Under the pieces are notes generated by a model. That model searched no databases and was not told where the DNA came from. It saw nothing but the letters and a program-made list of their open reading frames with translations. Position numbers and translations under genes: made by a program. A stretch of DNA of 64,000 nt from IMG/VR virus record IMGVR_UViG_3300043438_001421, positions 1 through 64,000 of that record, one strand, 5' to 3'. Every line of letters begins with the position of its first letter. Position 1 is the first letter of the stretch. The DNA comes from a virus. This document shows positions 22,810-33,402 of the stretch, one piece after another.

Positions 22810-23148
22810 ATGGCAGCACCAGCGAATTATCCATTATCAATTAGAATTGGCGATACTGAGACGGTATCTGTTACGCTTCAAGATGCCGATGGTGTTGCTA
22901 TCAACATCACTGGAAGAACCTATTCAGCGCAGGTTAGAGAGAAGGCAAGTTCTGATTCTGCACTTGCTTCATTTACTTGTTCAGTAGTAAATGCTGCTCA
23001 AGGGAAGTTCGCTTGCACCTTGTCGTCAGCAACTACAACGGCTCTTTCGCCAGCAAATGCCGTATGGGATCTTCAGGAGAATAATGGAGGGGTGATCACA
23101 ACTTTGATGGCGGGCGAAGCTGTGATCTCTAGAGATGTAACTAGATGA
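22810..23148 (+). CDS. BppU-like N-terminal domain protein, fibre cassette 1
   Basis: 112 residues beginning [16 protein letters not shown], a pattern found at the start of phage baseplate upper proteins (BppU/DUF2479) and of many fibre-adaptor proteins: a polarised strand, [24 protein letters not shown] and VWDLQEN. It probably forms a small beta domain that attaches fibres to the particle. It overlaps the giant collagen-like gene by four bases (ATGA). Confidence 0.7.
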   Translation: MAAPANYPLSIRIGDTETVSVTLQDADGVAINITGRTYSAQVREKASSDSALASFTCSVVNAAQGKFACTLSSATTTALSPANAVWDLQENNGGVITTLMAGEAVISRDVTR

Positions 23149-26100
23149 GCGATAACGTCACACTTAGGGTAGTTGAATCTCTTGTTCTTCGCCCTAGTGG
23201 TGACGGTGTTGTTCTTCAGAAAGTTGAGCCCGACACAGTTTTTTTGCAACAGAATATTGATGTTGCGATTTTGCGGGTTGATACTGATGATGTAATTATC
23301 AGACCTTCTGAAGAAGTTGTCCTTAAAAAAGATTCTGTTGACATTATTGCTTCAGGAGTTTCTGGTCCTATGGGGCCTCAAGGTGTTCAGGGGCCTCAAG
23401 GACCCGGTGGATTTGTTGGGTCCGATGGTGCTCAGGGGCCGCAAGGTCCTCAAGGACCTTTTGGTGGTCCACAGGGTACACAAGGTCCTCAAGGCCCGCA
23501 AGGCGCTCAGGGATCTCAAGGCCCGCAAGGATCGCAAGGTTCGACTGGTGTTCAAGGTGCAACTGGCGCTACCGGGGCGACTGGAGCACAAGGTTCTCAG
23601 GGGCCTCAAGGAACGCAAGGTCCGCAGGGTTCTCAGGGTGCTACTGGTTCAATTGGTCTGACTGGCGCTCAAGGAAGTCAAGGCCCGCAAGGAGCACAGG
23701 GATCTCAAGGACCTCAAGGAACTCAGGGTGCTACTGGTTCGCAAGGCGCTACTGGCTCTCAGGGCTCTACTGGTGTGACTGGAGCGCAAGGCGCTCAAGG
23801 TCCGCAAGGAGCAATTGGCGCTACAGGTATTCAAGGAAGTCAGGGTCCTCAAGGCGCTATTGGGGCGACGGGGGCTCAGGGCAATGAAGGCCCTCAGGGT
23901 GCTCAAGGACCAAAGGGCTCACAAGGTGCAACAGGTGCAACTGGGCCTCAAGGTTTTCAGGGTCCACAAGGAGATCAAGGTCCTCAGGGAGCACAATCAA
24001 CTGTTCAGGGTCCACAAGGAACTCAAGGCCCTCAGGGGCCTCAAGGCGCACAAGGATCAACTGGTGCAGCCTCTACTGTAGCAGGCCCTCAAGGCCCACA
24101 AGGCTCTCAGGGAATTCAGGGCCCTCAAGGTCCTCAAGGTCCTCAGGGTGCAACTGGAGCTCAGGGGGCGACGGGAGCGCAAGGTTCAACTGGCGCTCAA
24201 GGTTCTCAAGGTCCACAGGGACCTCAAGGATCAACTGGTTCCCAAGGTGCTACTGGATCTCAAGGTGTCATAGGAGATCAAGGTCCTCAAGGTACACAGG
24301 GTCCTATTGGAGCAACTGGTCTTACTGGAGCGCAAGGTAGTCAAGGCCCTCAAGGCCCTCAAGGCCCTCAAGGCCCTCAAGGCAATCAAGGCCCTCAAGG
24401 TTCTACAGGAGCGGAATCCACTGTTCCCGGACCTCAAGGCGTTCAGGGGCCGCAAGGTTCTCAAGGATCTCAAGGGGCAACTGGCTCGCAAGGAACTCAG
24501 GGCCCTCAGGGAAGTGCTGGCGTTCAAGGGACTCAGGGACCTCAGGGTTCTCAAGGTGTCGCTGGATCGCAAGGTCCTCAAGGACCTGAGGGATCTCAGG
24601 GCAGTCAAGGATTTCAGGGCGCAAATGGTGCTCAAGGACCCGCTGGTCCTCAGGGATCTCAAGGTTCAACGGGATCACAAGGAAGTCAAGGTCCCCAAGG
24701 TCCTGCTGGCGTTCAAGGAACACAGGGTCCTGAAGGAGCGCAGGGTGCCAATGGTCCTCAGGGCGATCAGGGCCCTCAAGGTGTTGTTGGAGCGCAAGGA
24801 TCTACTGGTGCCCAAGGTTCGCAAGGCCCACAAGGCTCTCAGGGTGCGACGGGCGCTCAAGGATCTCAAGGTCCTCAGGGGTCACAAGGCTCTGTTGGTC
24901 CACAGGGAGATCAAGGGCCTGTTGGTTCACAAGGAAGTCAAGGTCCTGCCGGAGTCCAAGGTTCGCAAGGCCCTCAAGGGCCACAAGGTGCTGTCGGCTC
25001 CACTGGCGCTCAAGGTGATCAAGGCCCGATTGGCCCTCAAGGTAATCAGGGGCCTCAGGGTAATGTTGGGGCACAAGGTTCTCAGGGGCCACAGGGCGCA
25101 TCTGGATCTACTGGTGCTCAGGGAAGTCAGGGTCCTCAGGGGCCACAAGGTTCTCAGGGTTCCGTTGGTCCTCAAGGTAGTCAAGGTTCATCTGGAGAGC
25201 AAGGAGATCAAGGCCCACAAGGACCTGTTGGCTCACAAGGAAGTCAAGGTCCTTCCGGGCCTCAGGGTAGCCAAGGTCCTCAGGGCATTGGTGGTGATCA
25301 AGGTGTTCAAGGACCTCAAGGACCTAATGGTAGTCAAGGAGCTCAAGGTTTTCAAGGCCCGCAAGGCGCTACTGGCAATACTGGCCCTCAAGGTTTTCAA
25401 GGCCCGCAAGGCGCTACTGGCGATACTGGCCCGCAAGGTGTTCAAGGCCCGACTGGCCCGCAAGGCGATCAAGGCCCACAAGGCTCTACTGGTTCTACTG
25501 GCCCAACTGGCCCCCAAGGTTTTCAAGGCCCGCAAGGCGATACTGGCCAGCAAGGTTTTCAAGGCCCGACTGGCCCGCAAGGCGATCAAGGCCCACAAGG
25601 CTCTACTGGTTCTACTGGCCCAACTGGCCCACAAGGTTTTCAAGGCTCTACTGGCCTGACTGGCGATACTGGCCCGCAAGGCGATCAAGGCCCACAAGGC
25701 TCTACTGGTTCTACTGGCCCAACTGGCCCACAAGGAACACAAGGTCCTCAAGGACCACAGTCTACTGTAGCAGGTCCTCAAGGAGTACAAGGCGCTCAAG
25801 GTCCTCAAGGTCCTCAAGGTCCACAAGGTGCAACCGGAACGCAAGGAGCGGGCGGGGCGTTGGGGTATTGGGGTTCTTTCTATGACATGACGGATCAGCC
25901 ATTAGTTTCTACAACTGTTGCCCAAGTTGTTTCTATTGGATCAACTGCTGATGGAAATGGTGTCACCGTTGAGAGTGGCGATGAGATCACCTTCGCTTAT
26001 GCCGGCGTCTACAGTCTTACGTTCTCTATACAGGTAACTAACTATGCAAACTCTGTTGAGAAGTCAATCTTTTGGCTCAAGTTGAATGGATCGGATTATC

Positions 26101-27890
26101 CAGATTCTGCTACAGAAATGGATCTACAACCTAGGAAAAGTTCATCCGAACCGAATCGTCAAGTCATAACTATCAATTATGTTGCCGAAGCTTCTGATGG
26201 TGATGCTGTTCAGGTTTATTGGAGCGGAACTAGTACTGAACTAAAGGTTGAGTCTCTTCCCGCTGGTACTTCTCCCGTCAGCCCAGCAGTTCCGTCGATT
26301 ATTTTAACTGCTACTCAGGTTCTTTATACTCAGGTTGGTCCTCAAGGATATCAAGGACCTCAGGGTCCTGCTGGTGTTCAGGGCAGTCAAGGGCCGCAAG
26401 GTCCGCAGGGTGCTCAGTCTACTGTTCAAGGCCCACAAGGCGATCAAGGCCCTCAAGGAGCTACCGGATCGCAAGGTGCTCAAGGCCCACAAGGTTCTAC
26501 TGGCTCACAAGGCAGTCAAGGCCCGCAAGGCGCTACTGGCTCACAAGGCAGTCAAGGCCCGCAGGGCCCGATTGGCCCGCAAGGCGCTACTGGCTCACAA
26601 GGCAGTCAAGGCCCGCAGGGCCCGATTGGCCCGCAAGGCGATCAAGGCCCGCAAGGCAGTCAAGGCCCGCAAGGCGCTACTGGCTCACAAGGCAGTCAAG
26701 GCCCGCAGGGCCCGATTGGCCCGCAAGGCGATCAAGGCCCGCAGGGCCCGATTGGCCCGCAAGGCGATCAAGGCCCGCAAGGCGATCAAGGCCCGCAAGG
26801 CAGTCAAGGCCCGCAAGGCGATCAAGGCCCGCAAGGCGATCAAGGCCCGCAAGGCGATCAAGGCCCGCAAGGCAGTCAAGGCCCGCAAGGCGCTACTGGC
26901 TCACAAGGCAGTCAAGGCCCGCAGGGCCCGATTGGCCCGCAAGGCGATCAAGGCCCGCAAGGCAGTCAAGGCCCGCAAGGCGCTACTGGCTCACAAGGCA
27001 GTCAAGGCCCGCAAGGATCGCAGGGCGATGTTGGCCCGATGGGGCCGCAAGGTGCTGCTGGCCTTAATGGATCAGATGGAGCGCAAGGTCCGCAAGGCGC
27101 TACTGGCCCGCAAGGTTCTCAAGGTCCGCAAGGCGCTACTGGCGCTCAAGGAGCTGTTGGCTCCCAAGGTGTTCAAGGCCCACAAGGCCCGCAAGGATCT
27201 CAAGGCTCTACTGGATCAACGGGTCCGACTGGATCTCTTATAGCTTATGCCGGATCTTCTGCGCCATCTGGGTGGCTTTTATGTGATGGCTCTGCGGTAT
27301 CAAGAAGCACCTATGCCGACCTGTTTGCAGTAACTTCTACGACTTACGGCGTAGGCAATGGATCAACCACATTCAACCTGCCCGATCTTCGTGGACGTGT
27401 TCCTGTCGGCTTAGATAACATGGGCGGAACAGACGCTGCACGACTTTCTGTTGCAAATACTCTCGGCGGATCAGGTGGAGCTGAAACTCATACGCTAACT
27501 TCTTCTGAAATTCCGGCGCATAGCCACGCAAATACCCTCGGAAGCAACACAGTTGCCTCAACTTCGCATACGCACACTGAAGGAAATCTTGCCACTGCAA
27601 TCGGCGCTGTCAATAATGACGCTGGAACAATCGGGTACGAGTCAGGAACCCCTAGGCCAAACAGTAGAGGCCCTGTTTCTACTACTAACTATGTTGCTAC
27701 AGGATTAACTATTTACAACGGCGCTTTTGGCCCTCTTACCTTTAATCACTATACAAGAGCATACGGAACAACAAGTGGCCCGACAGGATCTACTACTGTA
27801 AGTATCACAAATGCCAATAATACTGGCGGCGGCGGGTCACATAATAATATGCAGCCATATATCTTGATCAACTATATTATCAAGACTTAA
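23145..27890 (+). CDS. Giant collagen-like tail fibre with tail-collar domain
   Basis: 1581 residues. Residues 1-70 are a beta-rich N-terminal attachment segment. About 71-904 are an almost unbroken G-x-y collagen repeat (near 278 triplets), dominated by GPQ, GSQ, GAQ and GAT. About 905-1062 are a jelly-roll-like domain ([28 protein letters not shown]) like C1q/TNF-type heads in phage fibres. About 1063-1364 are a second collagen block. About 1365-1581 hold a phage tail-collar domain ([34 protein letters not shown]) ending [12 protein letters not shown]. It should form a long trimeric receptor-binding fibre. Confidence 0.9.
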   Translation: MSDNVTLRVVESLVLRPSGDGVVLQKVEPDTVFLQQNIDVAILRVDTDDVIIRPSEEVVLKKDSVDIIASGVSGPMGPQGVQGPQGPGGFVGSDGAQGPQGPQGPFGGPQGTQGPQGPQGAQGSQGPQGSQGSTGVQGATGATGATGAQGSQGPQGTQGPQGSQGATGSIGLTGAQGSQGPQGAQGSQGPQGTQGATGSQGATGSQGSTGVTGAQGAQGPQGAIGATGIQGSQGPQGAIGATGAQGNEGPQGAQGPKGSQGATGATGPQGFQGPQGDQGPQGAQSTVQGPQGTQGPQGPQGAQGSTGAASTVAGPQGPQGSQGIQGPQGPQGPQGATGAQGATGAQGSTGAQGSQGPQGPQGSTGSQGATGSQGVIGDQGPQGTQGPIGATGLTGAQGSQGPQGPQGPQGPQGNQGPQGSTGAESTVPGPQGVQGPQGSQGSQGATGSQGTQGPQGSAGVQGTQGPQGSQGVAGSQGPQGPEGSQGSQGFQGANGAQGPAGPQGSQGSTGSQGSQGPQGPAGVQGTQGPEGAQGANGPQGDQGPQGVVGAQGSTGAQGSQGPQGSQGATGAQGSQGPQGSQGSVGPQGDQGPVGSQGSQGPAGVQGSQGPQGPQGAVGSTGAQGDQGPIGPQGNQGPQGNVGAQGSQGPQGASGSTGAQGSQGPQGPQGSQGSVGPQGSQGSSGEQGDQGPQGPVGSQGSQGPSGPQGSQGPQGIGGDQGVQGPQGPNGSQGAQGFQGPQGATGNTGPQGFQGPQGATGDTGPQGVQGPTGPQGDQGPQGSTGSTGPTGPQGFQGPQGDTGQQGFQGPTGPQGDQGPQGSTGSTGPTGPQGFQGSTGLTGDTGPQGDQGPQGSTGSTGPTGPQGTQGPQGPQSTVAGPQGVQGAQGPQGPQGPQGATGTQGAGGALGYWGSFYDMTDQPLVSTTVAQVVSIGSTADGNGVTVESGDEITFAYAGVYSLTFSIQVTNYANSVEKSIFWLKLNGSDYPDSATEMDLQPRKSSSEPNRQVITINYVAEASDGDAVQVYWSGTSTELKVESLPAGTSPVSPAVPSIILTATQVLYTQVGPQGYQGPQGPAGVQGSQGPQGPQGAQSTVQGPQGDQGPQGATGSQGAQGPQGSTGSQGSQGPQGATGSQGSQGPQGPIGPQGATGSQGSQGPQGPIGPQGDQGPQGSQGPQGATGSQGSQGPQGPIGPQGDQGPQGPIGPQGDQGPQGDQGPQGSQGPQGDQGPQGDQGPQGDQGPQGSQGPQGATGSQGSQGPQGPIGPQGDQGPQGSQGPQGATGSQGSQGPQGSQGDVGPMGPQGAAGLNGSDGAQGPQGATGPQGSQGPQGATGAQGAVGSQGVQGPQGPQGSQGSTGSTGPTGSLIAYAGSSAPSGWLLCDGSAVSRSTYADLFAVTSTTYGVGNGSTTFNLPDLRGRVPVGLDNMGGTDAARLSVANTLGGSGGAETHTLTSSEIPAHSHANTLGSNTVASTSHTHTEGNLATAIGAVNNDAGTIGYESGTPRPNSRGPVSTTNYVATGLTIYNGAFGPLTFNHYTRAYGTTSGPTGSTTVSITNANNTGGGGSHNNMQPYILINYIIKT
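25451..25729 (+). repeat. Tandem-type repeats in collagen block 1
   Basis: A unit of roughly 62 bases encoding [20 protein letters not shown] occurs three times with near-identical DNA at about 25451-25513, 25568-25630 and 25668-25729. Spacing is a multiple of nine, so the collagen register is kept. Confidence 0.8.
26480..27012 (+). repeat. Highly homogenised minisatellite in collagen block 2
   Basis: Nine-base triplet units with fixed codons GGC-CCG-CAA and GGC-x-CAA. The 60 bases at 26521-26580 are repeated exactly at 26881-26940. Codon use here is far more uniform than in block 1 (which mixes GGT, GGA, CCT, CCA, CAG), indicating recent expansion by slippage or unequal recombination. Confidence 0.85.
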
Positions 27891-27937
27891 CTTGAGTTTT
27901 AAGGAGATGATTGTTATCATTGGTAGTGAGGTAAAAA

Positions 27938-28402
27938 ATGACTACTATTGTTAATGACGTTTCTGATGTAGGTATTTATAATATTGTGGGGGATCAAGGA
28001 ACAACCTTTATCCGCCAAATTGTCTACAAGAATTCTGCTGGGACTGCGATTAATCTTGGCACTGGCGCTTCTGCTCATATGATGGCTAGAAAGTCGTATC
28101 CCGCAACTCTGAAGACTGCGGCCTACAGAAGTGATCCTGTTATCTGGATAAGTTCTGACGATCTTCAATACATCGGATCAACACAGGCAATTACTCTCAC
28201 TCCAGCTACCGGAATAATTAATATTTCAATCCCGTCATCTTTGATGGGAAGCGTTGAAGCCGGTATATATGATTATGATCTTGAAGTTAGACTTGGAACA
28301 TCCCCCGGAGTTGGTTCTGCCGGGAATATTATTAAAATTATTCGCGGTTTATTTGAAGTAAGACAGCAGATGACGTACTTTAGTGGAGAGTATTATTACT
28401 AA
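27938..28402 (+). CDS. BppU-like N-terminal domain protein, fibre cassette 2
   Basis: 154 residues starting at ATG 27938 with GAGGT upstream. [30 protein letters not shown]-type opening and a later [12 protein letters not shown] follow the DUF2479/BppU plan also seen at 22810, but the sequence is longer and diverged. Its stop overlaps the second collagen-like gene (TAATG). With that gene it repeats the adaptor-plus-fibre organisation. Confidence 0.72.
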   Translation: MTTIVNDVSDVGIYNIVGDQGTTFIRQIVYKNSAGTAINLGTGASAHMMARKSYPATLKTAAYRSDPVIWISSDDLQYIGSTQAITLTPATGIINISIPSSLMGSVEAGIYDYDLEVRLGTSPGVGSAGNIIKIIRGLFEVRQQMTYFSGEYYY

Positions 28403-30738
28403 TGACTGAGGTTAATCAAACCACTAACGAAATTACTGTAAGTGGTATTGATACTACAGTTAGTGTTTCCCCCACTGCTGCTGGCCCTAATGTTACTGTT
28501 AATCGGGGGGTTCAGGCGATTACTGTTAGTCCTTCTGCTGTTGCTTCTGAGGCTTCTATTGGCATGGTTGGTCCGCAGGGTCCGCAGGGACCTATTGGTG
28601 ACGGATCTGCTACTGTTTCTATTGGGACTACTACGACTGGATCTCCCGGTTCTTCTGCCGTTGTAGTTAATAGCGGAACTTCGACTGCTGCTATTTTAGA
28701 CTTTACTCTTCCCAGAGGCGCTCAAGGGTTTCAGGGTCCTCAGGGCCCGCAGGGTGATCAAGGCCCGCAGGGCGCTCCATCATTTATAGAAGGTCCTGTA
28801 GGTCCGCAAGGATCGCAAGGTGCAACTGGCGCTACTGGGTCGCAGGGGCCTCAGGGCGCTCAGGGCCCAGCGGGAATTGCTGGAGAGCAAGGCCCTCAAG
28901 GATTCCAAGGGCCTCAAGGCGCTCAGGGGCCTCAGGGATATCAGGGGTCTCAAGGGTATCAGGGAGATATGGGTCCACCCGGATTTCAAGGCGCTACTGG
29001 CGCTCAAGGCGCTCAAGGTGCCACTGGTCCTCAAGGCCCTCAAGGCTCGCAAGGCGCTCAGGGGGCCGACTCATTTGCTCCCGGTCCTCAAGGACCTCAG
29101 GGTCCTCAAGGACCTTTTGGTATTCAAGGCTATCAGGGAGAGCAAGGAGTTGTAGGCCCGCCCGGTCCTCAAGGCGATCAAGGCTCTCAAGGTCCGCAAG
29201 GTCCTCAGGGAGCGCAGGGTTCAATTGGAGCGCAAGGCTCTCAGGGGCCTCAAGGACCAGAAGGATCTCAGGGATTTCAAGGTGTTCCGGGGCCGCAAGG
29301 TGATCAGGGATCGCAGGGGCCTCAAGGTCCTCAGGGAGCACAGGGTCCTCAAGGTCCTCAAGGTCCTCAAGGTCCTCAAGGAGATCAAGGACCTCAATCT
29401 ACTGTTCAAGGACCTCAAGGAACCCAAGGTCCGCAAGGCCCGCAGGGCGCTACTGGCCCGCAAGGCGCTCAAGGCCCGCAGGGCGATGTTGGTCCGATGG
29501 GGCCGCAAGGCGCTGCTGGCCTTAATGGATCAGATGGCCCGCAAGGCCCGCAAGGTCCACAAGGCCCTCAATCAACTGTTCAAGGCCCGCAGGGCCCGCA
29601 AGGCCCGCAGGGAACTCAAGGCCCTCAAGGCCCGCAAGGAACTCAAGGCCCACAAGGTGCCGGAGTTCCAGTAAGTGGAACACAAGGACAGATTATTGTT
29701 AAAAACAGTGCCACAAATTATGACACTGTTTGGTCTAATAATTATGCTGGGTTTAAAAACTTTTTAATGAACGGAGATTTTCGCATTAATCAACGCGGAT
29801 GGACATCTTCGACGGCATCTGGCACATATGGATTTGATCGCTGGAAACAGAGCAATGTTGGTGGCACAGTCACCATGACTCCGCAAAACTTTACGGTTGG
29901 ATCTGGTCCTTCTTCTGATCATCAGCCGCAAAGATTTTTGAGAATTGTCACAAGCGGTCAATCCTCTACGAATAATGCCATTGTGGTTCAGGGCATTGAG
30001 GATGTTCGACTTCTTGCCGGAAAGACTGTAACTGTTTCTTTTTGGGCCAAGTCTGGCTCCAGTACTCCGAGAGTTGCAGTTCAGTTTGAGCAGAATTATG
30101 GATCTGGCGGGAGCCCTAGTGCTTCCACTTACACCTCAGTGAGCTATGGAAGTATCTTATCAACAAGCTGGCAGCGTTTTACTGTAACACTTGCAATTCC
30201 ATCAATTTCCGGGAAGACAATCGGAACTACTGCAAATACTTCATATACTGCTTTATCATTGATTGTATCTAATGGTTCAGACGGAACGATTGGCATTCAA
30301 AACAATACTTTTGATTTCTGGGGTGTTCAGGTAGAAGAAGGATCGTATGCATCTTCATTTGAGGAGCGTCCTCTTCAGCTAGAGCTTGCAATGTGTCAAA
30401 GATATTATTATCGCCAAAATGGTACTACGGGGAGCAGTTATGAGCATTTTGGAATTCCGGGTGTAGTCGCTGTATCAGGTAATGCTAACCGTAATGGTTG
30501 GCAAGTCCCTGTTCCTCCAAGAAGAGCAGTTGTTTCTGCTGATGTATCAAGTAGTAGTATAGATGTTTATGATGGTGGTGGCCCGTATGCCCTTACTATA
30601 ACAAATATTTATCATATAGCTGGAAATACTCAGATTGGCTTTGATGGGACTTTTACTGGCGGGTCAGTAGGGAGACCTTCTATTCCTCTGTTTAGAAATA
30701 CATCAGGAGCTTTCATCGCTTTCAATGTAGACTTCTAA
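28402..30738 (+). CDS. Collagen-like tail fibre with carbohydrate-binding-like C-terminus
   Basis: 778 residues. About 1-52 are Thr/Val-rich, then a short collagen patch and a non-collagen spacer. About 108-425 are G-x-y repeats with PQG bias. About 440-680 form a beta-sandwich of the type [14 protein letters not shown], then [25 protein letters not shown] and [13 protein letters not shown], common at receptor-binding tips of phage fibres. The last about 90 residues are a small beta domain with conserved-looking CQRYYYRQN at its start. Likely a second host-recognition fibre. Confidence 0.88.
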   Translation: MTEVNQTTNEITVSGIDTTVSVSPTAAGPNVTVNRGVQAITVSPSAVASEASIGMVGPQGPQGPIGDGSATVSIGTTTTGSPGSSAVVVNSGTSTAAILDFTLPRGAQGFQGPQGPQGDQGPQGAPSFIEGPVGPQGSQGATGATGSQGPQGAQGPAGIAGEQGPQGFQGPQGAQGPQGYQGSQGYQGDMGPPGFQGATGAQGAQGATGPQGPQGSQGAQGADSFAPGPQGPQGPQGPFGIQGYQGEQGVVGPPGPQGDQGSQGPQGPQGAQGSIGAQGSQGPQGPEGSQGFQGVPGPQGDQGSQGPQGPQGAQGPQGPQGPQGPQGDQGPQSTVQGPQGTQGPQGPQGATGPQGAQGPQGDVGPMGPQGAAGLNGSDGPQGPQGPQGPQSTVQGPQGPQGPQGTQGPQGPQGTQGPQGAGVPVSGTQGQIIVKNSATNYDTVWSNNYAGFKNFLMNGDFRINQRGWTSSTASGTYGFDRWKQSNVGGTVTMTPQNFTVGSGPSSDHQPQRFLRIVTSGQSSTNNAIVVQGIEDVRLLAGKTVTVSFWAKSGSSTPRVAVQFEQNYGSGGSPSASTYTSVSYGSILSTSWQRFTVTLAIPSISGKTIGTTANTSYTALSLIVSNGSDGTIGIQNNTFDFWGVQVEEGSYASSFEERPLQLELAMCQRYYYRQNGTTGSSYEHFGIPGVVAVSGNANRNGWQVPVPPRRAVVSADVSSSSIDVYDGGGPYALTITNIYHIAGNTQIGFDGTFTGGSVGRPSIPLFRNTSGAFIAFNVDF

Positions 30739-30740
30739 AA

Positions 30741-30769
30741 TTGACTTTATGTAGTATCTGATATACAAT
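30741..30769 (+). promoter_or_regulatory. Sigma-70-type promoter for protease/capsid genes
   Basis: TTGACT (30741-30746), a 17-base spacer and TACAAT (30764-30769), the most complete -35/-10 pair in the window. A GGAGG site at 30779-30783 and ATG 30791 follow, giving a normal short leader. Confidence 0.65.
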
Positions 30770-30790
30770 TACAAGATTGGAGGCATGACG

Positions 30791-33388
30791 ATGCACTCAG
30801 CGGACTTAAATTTTACTTTCCCGTTTCAAAAAATTAATCAAGAGCAGCGAATCGTAACTGGTATTGCTACAGCCGATAACGTGGATCTTGCAGATGATAT
30901 TGTTAACTTTGACGCCTCAGTTGAGGCTTTCTCTAATTGGGTGGGGAACATTCGAGAAATGCACTCTCCTATCGCAGTTGGAAAGCTTGTTGATTGGAAG
31001 TCAGTTCCGGTTGAACATAACGGCCAAATGTATCGTGGCATCGAAGTTTCCGTTTATATCTCTAAGGGTGCCGAGAATACTTGGCAGAAGATCCTTGATG
31101 GAACACTTCGTGGCTTTTCTATCGGTGGCATGGTTCAGGATAGGAAGACTAGGTTTATGGAAAAACTTGGGCGGAATATTAATGAAATTGTTCGTTATAC
31201 TCTTGGTGAGCTTAGTGTTGTTGATAATCCATGTAATCCTGCTGGAATGTTCGCTATGATCAAGAGTGTTGATGGCCAACTTGAGTATGTTGGCGAAAAT
31301 CTTCAAGATGTTTTTTATTGTGAAGATGACAAGTACGCTTCTGTTGGCGCAGATAGCGCTTGCCCTGCTTGCTCTGAGGAAATGGTTATCATTGGTCGGA
31401 CAGAGACATTTGATAGTGTGCAAATAAATAAGTTTATATCTTATTATGAAGATATTATGACGAAAGCTCTTTCCGATATTAATACTGTCCCCACTGACGC
31501 TATGGCCGCAGAGGCTCGTCGTGGTCTTGAGTGGAGAAGAGAATTTAATCGTGGCGGAACTGCTGTAGGTGTTGCTAGAGCTAGAGATATTATGAATAAA
31601 GATAGACTTAGTATCTCAACTGTTCGCAGAATGCACTCATTCTTTTCCCGCCATGAAGTTGATAAGCAGGGCAAGGGCTTCACTCCGGGAGATGGTTATC
31701 CTAGCGCCGGACGGATCGCTTGGGCTTTGTGGGGCGGAGATCCCGGTCAGACTTGGGCGCGCGCCATCACTAATAGAATTAAGGCTATGGAAAAGGCTGT
31801 CGGTACTGATGTCGAAGGAATGACTGTCGATGGGCCTTCTGAGATGATCTCGGAGACTACTAAGGCTGCAGCGAAGCGCGGAGATTTTGTTTCTTGGAAT
31901 TCTTCTGGCGGAACTGCGCGGGGCAAGGTTGTGCGAGTTGAGAGAAGCGGAGAGATCGACGTTCCGAATTCAGACTTTAGTGTAGCGGGAACTTCGGAAG
32001 ATCCTGCTCTTTTGATCCAGATTTGGAGGGAGGGCTCTGAAGGATGGGCTGCTACCGATACTTTTGTTGGCCATAAGTCTTCGACTGTAAGAGCAATTGC
32101 TGATCTTGATAAGTCTGTTGACACTGCTCAAATTGGTGAGGGTGGCGGTGGCATTAAAAATCCCGCTCAAGGCAATGAATTAGATTTTATTATTGGAAAA
32201 GTTGTGGTTGAGCGTGACGGAGAGTTCTGCGTCATGTCTGAAGATGGCTCTAGGAGCTTTGGTTGTTATCCTTCTGAGCGAGAGGCTAATAGCAGACTCG
32301 CTGAAGTTGAAAGTTTCAAAGAAATGAATAAGGCTACTACTAAGCGCGAAGATGGAGAAGATTTTCCTGCCGCCGCTTTCGCCTATGTTCCAGATCCTGA
32401 GTCGCCTTCTACATGGAAGCTGCGTCTTTGGGACAGTCTTGATGAAAAAGAGACTGTTGCACAAGTTTCCCGCGCCGTTTCGGCTTTAAGCCCTTCCGGT
32501 TTTCGGGGAAATAGAGTTCAGATTCCCGCAGAGGATCTTGCTTCTGTTAAAGCAAAAGTTCGTGCAGCTTGGCGTCAGGTTAATGGACCTGATCGTGAGT
32601 TGCCTGCAATTCTGAAGAGAGATAACTCCAATTATTTGGAAGACATCATAGAGAAAGGAGGCACAGATTCTATGAATTTGCAAGAAAATGAAATTAATGA
32701 TAATGTAAATACTATGTCGGAAGATTTAACGGAAACACAAAAGCAGAGCATCCTGTCGAAGATGGGAGAATTTATTTTTGGTAAGCAAGAGTCAATTGAA
32801 AAGGCTCAGACTATCGAAGTAAATACTGCTAATGGCAACTTTAGAGTTGTCACTGATGGTTCTATGGCAAATCCTCCGCAGGTTGTTCTCAACATGGTCG
32901 ATGTCGGCGCTGTTGAAGAAAAAGCTGGCCATATGGGCATGGATGAAGAAATGAAGTCATCCGGCGAAGATATGGTAGGAAAGTCTGAAGATGCTGGTAC
33001 AGAAGAGGCTGCAACTGACGTTGTAGAAAAGTCTGAATCAGTTGATTCGGTTGATGAAGGAGAAGAAATGGATTTTGAAAAGGTACTTGAAGGCCTGAGC
33101 AATCTCCTTGACGAGAAGCTTGAGAAGGTAAAGGCAGAAATTACAGCAGAGGTTGACGGGAAGATCGAGTCCATCGAAAAGTCCGTTTCTGAGGTAAAGG
33201 AATCAGCCGAGGAAATCTCAAGCGATCTTGAAAAGGTTGCTAACTCAGGTGCAGAGAAGAAGTCAGCTGATGTAGAAGCTGATGTTGTTGAAGAAGAGGT
33301 TCTCGAAAAGAGCGCCGATTCTGAAGGTTTCTGGGGCGGAATTTTTGTTCCCGTCGCAGTTGCTAAAGTTTTAGGCTACGATTCATAA
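30791..33388 (+). CDS. Multidomain prohead protease-scaffold fusion
   Basis: 866 codons including stop, from ATG 30791 (spacing of seven from GGAGG; an ATG at 30785 is too close). Domains: XkdF-like prohead protease, about 1-180, with MHSPIAVGKL (His58) and GFSIGG (Ser110) as likely catalytic parts; an RRGLEWRREFNRGGT/GYPSAGRIAWALWGG domain, about 240-330; a DUF2945/TUDOR-like domain, about 360-435, starting KRGDFVSWN; an AFAYVPDPESPSTWKLRLW domain, about 525-605; and an acidic Lys/Glu coiled coil, about 640-845. The coiled coil may serve as the internal scaffold, cut away during maturation. Proteases of this class are usually about 200-300 residues. Confidence 0.85.
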   Translation: MHSADLNFTFPFQKINQEQRIVTGIATADNVDLADDIVNFDASVEAFSNWVGNIREMHSPIAVGKLVDWKSVPVEHNGQMYRGIEVSVYISKGAENTWQKILDGTLRGFSIGGMVQDRKTRFMEKLGRNINEIVRYTLGELSVVDNPCNPAGMFAMIKSVDGQLEYVGENLQDVFYCEDDKYASVGADSACPACSEEMVIIGRTETFDSVQINKFISYYEDIMTKALSDINTVPTDAMAAEARRGLEWRREFNRGGTAVGVARARDIMNKDRLSISTVRRMHSFFSRHEVDKQGKGFTPGDGYPSAGRIAWALWGGDPGQTWARAITNRIKAMEKAVGTDVEGMTVDGPSEMISETTKAAAKRGDFVSWNSSGGTARGKVVRVERSGEIDVPNSDFSVAGTSEDPALLIQIWREGSEGWAATDTFVGHKSSTVRAIADLDKSVDTAQIGEGGGGIKNPAQGNELDFIIGKVVVERDGEFCVMSEDGSRSFGCYPSEREANSRLAEVESFKEMNKATTKREDGEDFPAAAFAYVPDPESPSTWKLRLWDSLDEKETVAQVSRAVSALSPSGFRGNRVQIPAEDLASVKAKVRAAWRQVNGPDRELPAILKRDNSNYLEDIIEKGGTDSMNLQENEINDNVNTMSEDLTETQKQSILSKMGEFIFGKQESIEKAQTIEVNTANGNFRVVTDGSMANPPQVVLNMVDVGAVEEKAGHMGMDEEMKSSGEDMVGKSEDAGTEEAATDVVEKSESVDSVDEGEEMDFEKVLEGLSNLLDEKLEKVKAEITAEVDGKIESIEKSVSEVKESAEEISSDLEKVANSGAEKKSADVEADVVEEEVLEKSADSEGFWGGIFVPVAVAKVLGYDS

Positions 33389-33402
33389 CTAGGAGGTGAA
33401 TA

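Noticed and set aside
25233-25844. Long minus-strand frame rich in LRALRTL-like repeats
   Set aside because: It is the antisense shadow of collagen codons; the same happens at several places in both fibre genes.
23390-27240. Short regularly spaced repeats resembling a CRISPR array
   Set aside because: The period is nine bases in phase with Gly-x-y codons, with no constant repeat/spacer alternation and no cas genes; it is collagen coding sequence.
26335-27243. 302-codon plus-strand frame full of KARKA-like repeats
   Set aside because: It is a +1 shadow of the collagen block 2 and has no ribosome-binding site of its own.
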